A stretch of DNA of 5,525 nt from Oscillospiraceae bacterium. Its GTDB lineage: Bacteria > Bacillota_A > Clostridia > Oscillospirales > Oscillospiraceae. The position numbers and the translations under genes are program-made. The notes beneath the pieces are model-generated. The model worked only from the letters and a program-made list of their open reading frames with translations, did no database searches and was not told the origin of the DNA. The stretch spans positions 1-5,525 of the forward strand of contig JAGBEM010000028.1 of NCBI GenBank assembly GCA_017936985.1, written 5' to 3'. Positions within the stretch are counted from its first letter, which is position 1. The number at the start of each line of letters is the position of its first letter. Positions 1 to 5,525 of this stretch are shown piece by piece.

Positions 1-274
1 CAATCGCAAGACCCGCTTCAATATCGCCGCCAACTGTATTGAGCAGCAGCAAAAGGCCGTCAATGTCATCACTTTCTTCGATGCCGGCAAGCAACGGCAG
101 TACATGCTCGTATTTTGTTGTCTTACAGTTTTCCGGCAAAACCTGATGTCCCTCGACTTGGCCAATAATGGTCAGTGTGTAGATATTACCCTTATCGCTT
201 TTGGTGATATCCGAACCGAGCTCTACCACCTGCTCCCGTTCTTCTTTTTTCATATTTGCCTCATGATTATCCAT
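1..274 (-). CDS. tepA: ClpP-fold TepA-like protease, 5' part only
   Basis: This is the start of a ClpP/crotonase-fold serine peptidase-like protein of the TepA (translocation-enhancing protein, YmfB) type. Ninety-one complete codons are visible before the window edge cuts the gene; family members are usually well over 200 residues. The visible part has a charged, poorly conserved N-terminus (1-30), then the segment [15 protein letters not shown] (33-47), then [11 protein letters not shown] (52-62), and the hydrophobic strand plus glycine turn [11 protein letters not shown] (74-84). The GG pair lies where ClpP-family proteins form the oxyanion hole. The catalytic Ser and His would lie beyond the window, so activity cannot be judged. 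The ATG at 274 is preferred because a perfect AGGAGGT lies 6 nt upstream; an internal ATG at 253 has no such site. The gene follows the terminator of the glycan operon and is probably transcribed separately. In other Firmicutes this gene often neighbours spoIIIE/ftsK, which cannot be checked here. The family call is from recognition of the conserved block. Confidence 0.85.
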   Translation of the reverse strand, partial: MDNHEANMKKEEREQVVELGSDITKSDKGNIYTLTIIGQVEGHQVLPENCKTTKYEHVLPLLAGIEESDDIDGLLLLLNTVGGDIEAGLAI

Positions 275-280
275 CAGAAA

Positions 281-287
281 ACCTCCT
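281..287 (-). promoter_or_regulatory. Ribosome binding site of the TepA-like gene
   Basis: The minus strand reads AGGAGGT, a full-length match to the anti-Shine-Dalgarno, 6 nt before the ATG at 274. It fixes the start codon and suggests efficient translation. Confidence 0.85.
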
Positions 288-298
288 GCGTTTTTTAT

Positions 299-328
299 AG
301 GATAACCGGATCGTGCGTAATTACACAA
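299..328 (-). promoter_or_regulatory. Possible weak promoter of the TepA-like gene
   Basis: Between the operon terminator and the TepA-like gene, the minus strand has TATCCT (299-304) and TTGTGT (323-328) separated by 18 nt. Both hexamers are poor matches, and the -35 candidate touches the terminator's T-tract. A separate promoter is expected here because the gene sits immediately after a strong terminator, but this exact assignment is tentative. The alternative is readthrough from upstream. Confidence 0.3.
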
Positions 329-363
329 AAAGCGCAGCGGTTTTTGCATCCGCTGCGCTTTTT
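327..363 (-). terminator. Intrinsic terminator of the glycan export operon
   Basis: A perfect 14-bp inverted repeat, AAAAAGCGCAGCGG (327-340) and CCGCTGCGCTTTTT (350-363), encloses a 9-nt loop. The core is a 9-bp GC-rich stem flanked by A on one side and T on the other, so either strand gives a GC hairpin followed by a U run. On the minus strand the stem begins 1 nt after the TGA of the glycosyltransferase gene and ends in TTTTTGTGT. It closes the three-gene unit and could also stop antisense transcription arriving from the left. Confidence 0.92.
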
Positions 364-364
364 A

Positions 365-3130
365 TCAATCATCTCTCAAGGAAAAATCTTCACGGGTCAA
401 CGATAAATTGGGGTTGTAGTATGGATCACCCTTTTTCAACTCCTTGTCCCAGCGAGCCATAAAACGCTCCGCTTCACCCTGGAAACGGATCTGCTTCTCA
501 ATGGTATCCTCTGTGCCGCGGCTCTTGGATTCAAAGTGATACAGCTCAGCATAAGGTGTCCAAACCACTAGATAACCGGCCTTGCGAATACGCATACACA
601 TATCCACATCATTAAAAGCCACCTTAAATGTCTCATCCAGCCCCTCGATAGTCTGCCACACATCGCGGCGTATCAGTACACAGGCAGCTGTAACGCAGGA
701 ATAGTTTTGGGCAATGGTCATCCGGCTGACATAGCCATAGCTATTGCGGGGGAAATACTTATGCGCATGGCCCGCAACTCCACCAATACCAAGAATCACG
801 CCGGCGTGCTGCACTGTGTCATCGGGATAGTACAGCATGGCACCCACAGCACCCACATCCTTACGCTGCGCGAACATAAGCATTTGCTCCAGCCAGTCGG
901 GTGTGATGATCTGAACATCATTATTCAGCAGCAGCAGGTATTCGCCCTTTGCATACTTAGCACCAAAATTATTGATAGCTGAATAGTTGAACTCACTGGT
1001 CCATGTAACTACTCGAATTCGCGAATTCTTTTGTATCTGCTCGTAGTACGCAAAGGTTTCCGGTTCTGTGCTGTTATTCTCGATAACCACGATCTCCCAG
1101 TTTTTGTAAGTGGATACATCCGCAATAGAGTCAATGCACTTTTTCAGATCATGAATGTGATCCTTGTTGGGAATCAAGATCGAGATCAAAGGCTCACCGT
1201 CGATCTCATAACGGATACGATAGGTGGAAGGAATGGAAGAATCCAGCACTTCACCCTTAAGACCCACACGTTCAAGATGTTCGCTCAGAGCTCTCTTTGC
1301 GGCAGTCAGCGTATAAGGCTTTGCAGAAATGTCAGAAGCCACAGAATTCGCATGGCTGCGCCAGTAATACAGGATCTTCGGGATGTGGGCTACACACTGT
1401 GCCTTTTCTGTAAGCCGCAGGATCAGATCATAGTCCTGGCTGCCGTCAAATTCACTACGGAACCCACCGCCGGCCTTCTCCAACAATTCTCTGGAAAAAG
1501 CGGTAAAGTGACAGATGTAATTGTAGCTGCGCAGTGTATCCGGCGCGTAGTCCGGTTTGAAATGCGGAAAATACGCATCCTCAGGTGTGTTGTGGAAGGT
1601 GTTTTCATCGGTGTAGATCATGTCTGCGTTTTTCTCACAGACAGCCTTCATCATTTCATACAGCGCAGCAGGATGCAAAAGGTCATCATGATCAAAAAGC
1701 GCGATGTAGTCGCCGCTGGACATCTCGATACAGGCATTGGTATTGCCGGAAATGCCAAGATTCTTTTCCAGCTTTTTATAGACGATCCGGTTGTCCTTCT
1801 TTACATACTGCAAACAGATCTTGCCCACATCTGTATGATCCTTGTCACTGCCATCTGCCAGACAAAGCTCCCAATTCGCATAAGTCTGCTCGATAACAGA
1901 CTGGATCATAGCGCGCAGATATTTTTCCGGTGTGTTATACAGCGGTACAAGAATGCTGAAAGTGATCTCCTTGGAGAACTTTTCCTTTCTCTGCTTTGCA
2001 AGATCCTCCTCAGTATAAATCGGGTTTCTTGCTTTCTGGTAGTCCATTTGGTTGAAGAGCTTTCTTTTTGCTTTTCTCCAAGTGGAACGGAAGCCTTCGC
2101 GTAACAGGCATTTCATGCCCTTGCAGACCAAATAGGTAAACCGATTGGATTTTAACAACTTTTTAATGCCGCCGACTACTACACGACCGGGCTTCGTGAT
2201 CTTCCACCATGCAGCATTGGAAATTGCGTTGTACATTCCCTGAGATGCTGCCAACTGGCGACTCAGATCATCGCGCTGAGCGATGGCAGTGTAATAGTGG
2301 GTTTTATAATGATCCAGTTCCCCGGTCAACTTGTCATTTGCGGATTTCAGCGTATCCGCCTGTGCTACCAATTTTTGATTCTGTTCAGAGAGCAGCTGGA
2401 TTCTCTGGTCCTGCTCAGCCATACCCGCTTCCAGATTTTTTATATGGCGTTCCTTATCCTCTACCGCTTTTGACCAATTCTGGGTGTCCACCAAATACTG
2501 GTTCTCCGTCACACGGATATTACGCTCATAGTCCACCACCTGGCTCAGCCAGTTATCATTACGTTTAAAATAGGAAGCATAGGCAGTCAAGTAAGTGGGG
2601 CGGTAACTCAGATCGTCCAGAAAACCCTCTTGGGCAAAGAGCTTAGCCCAATACTCTCGCTGCTGTACATTCAAGTGAGTCGGATCTTCAAAATCATCCG
2701 GTGTAGAGGCAAACAGAACCGCATCTGCATAAGAACACAGATTCTTGACTGCTTTTTCACCAGCTTGCGCATCGAGATGCTCCAGCACTTCAATGGTCAC
2801 GACCAGATCATACTTTTTCGGCAGATTCTCCGGAAGCGCCTCAGTCAAAGATCCTACTGCACAAAAAGGACGCACATCTTCTCTGACAACAGAGATCGCA
2901 TAATCAGAAATATCGATGCCATAGGCTTCCACGCCAAGATCCCGCAGCGCAGCCACCAAATGACCTGTGGCGCAACCGGCATCCAGAACCGTCTTCGGGT
3001 GCAGATCATCTACGATCCGCTTAGCCATATTTTCCAGAAAACCTTTGGTGTACTGGGAATCCAAATAATTTACTTTACCGACACCAACATCATATTGGCG
3101 GTAGTATTCTTCGTTATATATCTCGCTCAT
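365..3130 (-). CDS. Methyltransferase–coiled-coil–tandem GT2 glycosyltransferase fusion
   Basis: This is a 921-residue soluble or membrane-peripheral enzyme, predicted to build and perhaps methylate a polysaccharide on the cytoplasmic membrane face. (1) Residues about 1-190 are a class I SAM methyltransferase, with motif I VLDAGCATG (48-56), acidic GIDIS (71-75) and IEVLEHL (113-119). (2) Residues about 203-300 are rich in Glu, Gln, Lys and Leu and look like a long coiled coil. (3) Residues 305-385 hold WWKITKPGR (308-316), resembling the SWRxTxPLR motif of polysaccharide enzymes, then a very basic stretch that may touch the membrane. (4) The first GT-A domain runs about 391-600, with FSILVPLYN, DHDD (480-483) and GSQDYDL (563-569). 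(5) The second GT-A domain runs about 649-872, with ISILIPNKD, NNDV (736-739), NDVD (840-843) and HFESKSRG (865-872). Known key residues of both GT2 domains appear intact. The architecture resembles WsaE, the trifunctional S-layer glycan rhamnosyltransferase/methyltransferase of Geobacillus. Sugar, linkage and methyl acceptor cannot be read from sequence. The start at 3130 has AAGGAG 6 nt upstream. Confidence 0.93.
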   Translation of the reverse strand: MSEIYNEEYYRQYDVGVGKVNYLDSQYTKGFLENMAKRIVDDLHPKTVLDAGCATGHLVAALRDLGVEAYGIDISDYAISVVREDVRPFCAVGSLTEALPENLPKKYDLVVTIEVLEHLDAQAGEKAVKNLCSYADAVLFASTPDDFEDPTHLNVQQREYWAKLFAQEGFLDDLSYRPTYLTAYASYFKRNDNWLSQVVDYERNIRVTENQYLVDTQNWSKAVEDKERHIKNLEAGMAEQDQRIQLLSEQNQKLVAQADTLKSANDKLTGELDHYKTHYYTAIAQRDDLSRQLAASQGMYNAISNAAWWKITKPGRVVVGGIKKLLKSNRFTYLVCKGMKCLLREGFRSTWRKAKRKLFNQMDYQKARNPIYTEEDLAKQRKEKFSKEITFSILVPLYNTPEKYLRAMIQSVIEQTYANWELCLADGSDKDHTDVGKICLQYVKKDNRIVYKKLEKNLGISGNTNACIEMSSGDYIALFDHDDLLHPAALYEMMKAVCEKNADMIYTDENTFHNTPEDAYFPHFKPDYAPDTLRSYNYICHFTAFSRELLEKAGGGFRSEFDGSQDYDLILRLTEKAQCVAHIPKILYYWRSHANSVASDISAKPYTLTAAKRALSEHLERVGLKGEVLDSSIPSTYRIRYEIDGEPLISILIPNKDHIHDLKKCIDSIADVSTYKNWEIVVIENNSTEPETFAYYEQIQKNSRIRVVTWTSEFNYSAINNFGAKYAKGEYLLLLNNDVQIITPDWLEQMLMFAQRKDVGAVGAMLYYPDDTVQHAGVILGIGGVAGHAHKYFPRNSYGYVSRMTIAQNYSCVTAACVLIRRDVWQTIEGLDETFKVAFNDVDMCMRIRKAGYLVVWTPYAELYHFESKSRGTEDTIEKQIRFQGEAERFMARWDKELKKGDPYYNPNLSLTREDFSLRDD

Positions 3131-3136
3131 CTATGT

Positions 3137-3143
3137 CTCCTTA
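3137..3143 (-). promoter_or_regulatory. Stop-overlapping ribosome binding site of the fusion gene
   Basis: The minus strand reads TAAGGAG, in which TAA is the stop of the ATPase gene and AAGGAG is the ribosome binding site of the next gene, 6 nt before its ATG at 3130. The 10-nt gap between the genes implies co-transcription and probably translational coupling. Confidence 0.85.
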
Positions 3144-3902
3144 TCCTGCGGCATAAGCATCACAAACCTCCTGCGCATTGCCATACATCTTAACTTTTCC
3201 GTGATCCAGCCACACAACACGGTCGCACATTTCCCGGATCTGGGGCAGGCTGTGAGATACAAAGATCACAGTTGTGCCACCGCTCATCAGTTCCATCATG
3301 CGGTTTTTGCTTTTCTCCTGGAAGGCCGCATCGCCCACCGACAGCACCTCATCAACAATGAGGATCTCCGGCTCAACAACCGTTGCAATAGAGAAAGCCA
3401 AACGCGCCACCATGCCGGAGGAATAATTTCTCAACGGCATTTCCATAAACTGACCGATCTCGGAAAACTCAACGATCTGATCATATTTTTCCTTCAAAAA
3501 CTCTTCCGAATAGCCTAAAATGGCACCGTTCAGAAAGATGTTTTCCCGACCGGTCATCTCCAGGTCAAAGCCGCTGCCCAGCTCCAGCATGGGAACAATA
3601 TTGGCACGGCTGGTCACTGTACCGGCAGTGGGTCTGAGAATGCCGGAAATGATCTTCAGGATGGTGCTCTTACCGGCACCGTTGTGACCGATCAGGCCAA
3701 GCACTTCTCCCTTTCTCACTTCAAAGCTAACATGATCCAGAGCAACAAATTCCTTGTATTCCAGGTTTCGTTTTATCAAGCGGATCATATATTCCTTGAT
3801 ACTGGTGATTCGGTCGTTGGCCATACGGAAATGCATGGACACATCCTTGACTTCGATCATTGGTAACGTATCACCGGTTTGTATATTCTTCAAATTATCC
3901 AT
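3141..3902 (-). CDS. wzt: Polysaccharide export ABC transporter ATPase (Wzt/TagH type)
   Basis: This is the cytoplasmic nucleotide-binding subunit, 253 residues, that powers glycan export through the permease encoded just upstream. It shows Walker A GHNGAGKST (72-80), the family-typical PMLELGSGF (104-112) after the first lobe, the signature region YSSGM (160-164, the LSGGQ equivalent), Walker B ILIVDE (180-185) and the switch histidine in VSHS (His217). All catalytic motifs look intact. The long N-terminal segment before Walker A, the ELGxGF block and the SSGM signature are typical of the Wzt/KpsT/TagH/RgpD group. The protein ends about 35 residues after the switch histidine, so it lacks the C-terminal glycan-binding domain of long Wzt proteins such as E. 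coli O9a. The reading frame stays open upstream to 4052, but that part overlaps the permease. The ATG at 3902 is chosen because AAGGAG lies 6 nt before it; an ATG at 3860 lacks a comparable site. The cargo cannot be read from sequence. Confidence 0.95.
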   Translation of the reverse strand: MDNLKNIQTGDTLPMIEVKDVSMHFRMANDRITSIKEYMIRLIKRNLEYKEFVALDHVSFEVRKGEVLGLIGHNGAGKSTILKIISGILRPTAGTVTSRANIVPMLELGSGFDLEMTGRENIFLNGAILGYSEEFLKEKYDQIVEFSEIGQFMEMPLRNYSSGMVARLAFSIATVVEPEILIVDEVLSVGDAAFQEKSKNRMMELMSGGTTVIFVSHSLPQIREMCDRVVWLDHGKVKMYGNAQEVCDAYAAG

Positions 3903-3908
3903 GAAGCG

Positions 3909-3915
3909 CTCCTTA
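3909..3915 (-). promoter_or_regulatory. Stop-overlapping ribosome binding site of the ATPase gene
   Basis: TAAGGAG on the minus strand combines the permease stop codon with the AAGGAG that serves the ATPase ATG at 3902 (6-nt spacing, 10 nt between genes). It decides the ATPase start and repeats the layout of the next junction. Confidence 0.87.
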
Positions 3916-5322
3916 CACATAAAGAACAAACTTGTTCTGATGTTTCTTAAAGACCAGCATACCCAAAAGCAGCACCAAGCCGCCAGACACCATGCAAGCT
4001 GCATAAGCCTCCGGCGCAGGGGAAACACCGCCGGTAATGCAGGTGCGGGCAAAAGTGATAAACTGGTACAGCGGATTCAGTCTGTAAATGGGCAGAATAC
4101 TTGCCGGAATGATGCTTTCCGGATAGAAGATCGGGGTCAGATACTGCCACATCATGCCAACAACGCTCCAAAGGAACTGAGTATCCTGGAAAAATGTCAT
4201 CGCCGTTGTCAGCAGCAGCGTCATGCCTGTAACAAAAGCAAGCAAGCACAGGATATCAAACAGAAGCAGCAGCATAGACCAACGGAATGGTGTACCTGTA
4301 AGCAGCATGACCAAAAACAGCGGCATCAGTGCAAAGGCGAAATTTACCAAAGAGGAAATGATCCGGGATACCGGATAGATATACTTGGGCATATAGACCT
4401 TTTTGATCAGCGCGGCATTGCCGGTAATAGCCGTCATGCCCATGGTAGTGGCTTCGTTGAAGAAAGTGAAGAACACAATGCCGGTCAGCAAATACACTGG
4501 ATAATTGGGGATATCTGTGCGGAACAGCGTGGAAAAGACCACATACTGCACGCTCATTGTCAGCAGAGGATTCACAAAGCTCCAGGCCATACCCAAAGCC
4601 GAACGCTTATACTTGGTTTTGAAGTCTCTGGAAACCAACTGTTTGATCAAAAAACTATAACGGGAATAAACGGTGCACAGTGAAACCAAGCCGTTTGTCT
4701 TTCCCCGCTTCGCGGCCTTCCAGCAAATCAGGACATAACACAAAGCCAAAAGGAACATACCGGACACGATCAGCCAGTAATAAATGTAGAAGGACCGCGC
4801 CTTTTCGCCGTTAATGTGAACAGTCAGACCGCCTTCACCGCTCAGACCGTTAAGCATATATGCACTGTCAGAGCTGCCGGCATAAACAGTCACAGCATTC
4901 CCGGTACTGCACCCCTGGGTGCTGAGTTGCAATCTGAGCATTCCACCGGGTTTTACCGAAACCGGCTCCGGGAGCGAAATGGACAGGTATTGATTATCCG
5001 CAATTGTGGAAATATCGGTGATCTGTCGCCACAGAATGCCGCCTTCTGAAGAAAGTGTGAGTGTTAAGAAGCCGGTATTGGTTCTGTTGTAGGTCGCCAT
5101 CATGATGCTTACATTATGCAAGCTGTCCACAGGTACGGTGAATGTTTGCTCCAGCTCCATGCCGTCCACAATCTCGCCGATCACATACTGGGGCTTTGCA
5201 ACATCCTCTGATACCGTACTGGCGCGAAACTGTTCAAAGCCAATGGCATAGATTCCAATGGCAAATACCCAAAAAATAACTGCCAGCACGATCAGCAGGC
5301 GCTTAGATTTTTTCAGATCCAT
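3913..5322 (-). CDS. wzm: ABC-2 polysaccharide export permease with extracytoplasmic N-terminal domain
   Basis: This is an integral membrane subunit, 469 residues, that would form the glycan channel with the ATPase encoded next. The C-terminal part (about 220-469) is a normal Wzm/TagG/RgpC-type ABC-2 permease. It opens with an amphipathic cytoplasmic segment, LVSRDFKTKYKRSALGMAW (229-247), followed by NPLL, several hydrophobic spans, KKVYMPKYIYPVS (307-319) and NPLYQFITFAR (416-426) before the last helix. Such permeases usually have about 260 residues; this one has roughly 200 more. The extra part starts with a basic N-terminus (KKSKR) and a transmembrane helix (about 9-28). A beta-rich stretch without hydrophobic spans follows (about 30-177), then a second helix (178-200) ending in WKAAKRGK. 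The positive charges place both ends of this module inside and the 148-residue domain outside. It contains ATYNRTNTGFLTLTLSS (76-92) and GNAVTVYAG (141-149), a pattern resembling jelly-roll-like domains that I recall from membrane glycosyltransferases of Firmicutes. The start at 5322 has GAGGA about 10 nt upstream. Confidence 0.93.
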   Translation of the reverse strand: MDLKKSKRLLIVLAVIFWVFAIGIYAIGFEQFRASTVSEDVAKPQYVIGEIVDGMELEQTFTVPVDSLHNVSIMMATYNRTNTGFLTLTLSSEGGILWRQITDISTIADNQYLSISLPEPVSVKPGGMLRLQLSTQGCSTGNAVTVYAGSSDSAYMLNGLSGEGGLTVHINGEKARSFYIYYWLIVSGMFLLALCYVLICWKAAKRGKTNGLVSLCTVYSRYSFLIKQLVSRDFKTKYKRSALGMAWSFVNPLLTMSVQYVVFSTLFRTDIPNYPVYLLTGIVFFTFFNEATTMGMTAITGNAALIKKVYMPKYIYPVSRIISSLVNFAFALMPLFLVMLLTGTPFRWSMLLLLFDILCLLAFVTGMTLLLTTAMTFFQDTQFLWSVVGMMWQYLTPIFYPESIIPASILPIYRLNPLYQFITFARTCITGGVSPAPEAYAACMVSGGLVLLLGMLVFKKHQNKFVLYV

Positions 5323-5391
5323 AAGGCAAAATTCCTCATTTCCTATTTTTCAATCCGGGATAAATCCACAGAGTTACCGCATTTTACAATC
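5323..5391 (-). other. 5' leader of the operon
   Basis: If transcription starts about 7 nt after the -10 box (near 5391), the leader is about 69 nt. I see no riboswitch fold, attenuator hairpin with a U-tract, or leader peptide in it. It holds a near-repeated AT-rich motif at 5377-5392 and 5342-5356, and the ribosome binding site at its end. Confidence 0.55.
5333..5337 (-). promoter_or_regulatory. Ribosome binding site of the permease gene
   Basis: GAGGA on the minus strand, about 10 nt before the ATG at 5322. It is shorter and further from its start codon than the AAGGAG sites of the two downstream genes, so the first gene may be translated less efficiently. Confidence 0.6.
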
Positions 5392-5397
5392 CAGATT

Positions 5398-5426
5398 AGT
5401 ATATCATTGATTGATTTCTTTGTCAA
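5398..5426 (-). promoter_or_regulatory. Strong sigma-A promoter of the glycan export operon
   Basis: The minus strand has a perfect -35 TTGACA (5421-5426), a 17-nt spacer and -10 TATACT (5398-5403, five of six consensus bases), preceded by TGA so that the extended -10 TGn is also present. It faces the permease gene with nothing coding between. The near-consensus match suggests high constitutive activity unless a repressor acts. It is the only convincing promoter in the window. Confidence 0.9.
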
Positions 5427-5478
5427 TTGGTGCCGTATCCCAGCGATCATTTCAATACATAAAAAGACTGACTGCAAG

Positions 5479-5523
5479 GCATATGCCCCATAGGTACACT
5501 TTGTGACCTATGGGGCATAATGC
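5479..5523. repeat. Long imperfect inverted repeat upstream of the promoter
   Basis: A perfect 13-bp inverted repeat, ATGCCCCATAGGT (5483-5495) and ACCTATGGGGCAT (5506-5518), continues inward as CAC-TTT-GTG (5497-5505) after one bulged A (5496). It continues outward as GCAT/ATGC (5479-5482 and 5520-5523) after one bulged A (5519). This gives about 20 paired bases capped by a three-base loop. On the minus strand no U run follows directly; TTTTT comes only 13 nt later (5461-5465). It could be a terminator of a gene beyond the right edge, a dispersed palindromic repeat, or an operator. The rest of 5427-5478 shows nothing recognisable. Confidence 0.8.
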
Positions 5524-5525
5524 TA

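Noticed and set aside
104..406. Plus-strand open frame of 100 codons across the TepA-like start and the terminator
   Set aside because: It runs antisense through the ribosome binding site, the palindromic terminator and the end of the glycosyltransferase gene. The product has no recognisable features.
1015..1028. Perfect 14-bp palindrome GAATTCGCGAATTC
   Set aside because: It lies within conserved coding sequence of the second GT2 domain and simply encodes ordinary residues. No second copy or regulatory context was seen.
1031..2104. Long open frame on the plus strand opposite the glycosyltransferase region
   Set aside because: It lies wholly inside the well-supported minus-strand fusion gene, its product has no recognisable domain and is of implausible composition, and it has no credible ribosome binding site.
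3903..4052. Upstream extension of the ATPase frame by 50 codons
   Set aside because: It overlaps the permease coding region, reads as low-complexity Ala/Trp/Cys/Leu sequence unlike ABC ATPases, and a strong ribosome binding site supports the ATG at 3902.
3754..4683. Long plus-strand open frame opposite the ATPase/permease junction
   Set aside because: The product is rich in His, Gln, Lys and Arg with no domain, which is typical of an antisense reading of membrane-protein codons. It spans two real genes on the other strand.
1..5525. CRISPR array, tRNA/rRNA, insertion sequence or phage genes
   Set aside because: No regularly spaced repeats, no tRNA- or rRNA-like sequence, and no transposase or integrase motifs were seen on either strand. 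Nearly all of the window is explained by four minus-strand genes.

Overview
The window looks like chromosomal DNA of a Bacillota bacterium, most likely a gut-type Clostridia (Oscillospiraceae or Lachnospiraceae). The reasons are strong AAGGAG-type ribosome binding sites, a near-consensus vegetative promoter, roughly balanced base composition, and a TepA-like ClpP-family gene of the kind found in Clostridia. The taxon is inferred, not demonstrated.

Everything recognisable lies on the minus strand, so genes read from high to low coordinates. From the right edge: a long imperfect hairpin (5479-5523); a strong sigma-A promoter (5398-5426) with a leader of about 70 nt; an ABC-2 polysaccharide export permease with an added extracytoplasmic domain (3913-5322); its ATPase (3141-3902); a 921-residue methyltransferase / coiled-coil / double-GT2 protein (365-3130); and a palindromic intrinsic terminator (327-363) 1 nt after the last stop codon. 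After a short gap comes the 5' part of a ClpP/TepA-like gene (1-274), cut by the left edge.

The three central genes form a compact transcription unit with its own promoter and terminator. Both internal junctions have the same layout: TAAGGAG, in which the upstream stop codon runs into the Shine-Dalgarno, followed by 6 nt and ATG. Together they make a short ABC-transporter-dependent glycan pathway. The large fusion protein would extend, and perhaps methyl-terminate, a lipid-linked glycan at the cytoplasmic membrane face. The permease/ATPase pair (Wzm/Wzt type) would export it. No initiating transferase, nucleotide-sugar synthesis gene or ligase is present, so those steps must be encoded elsewhere.

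The most interesting aspect is how domains are distributed. Methyltransferase, coiled coil and two glycosyltransferase domains sit in one chain, which suggests polymerase, ruler and terminator in a single protein (compare WsaE, and WbdA/WbdD). The ATPase lacks the C-terminal glycan-binding domain of cap-recognising Wzt proteins, while the permease carries an extra beta-rich domain predicted to face outside.
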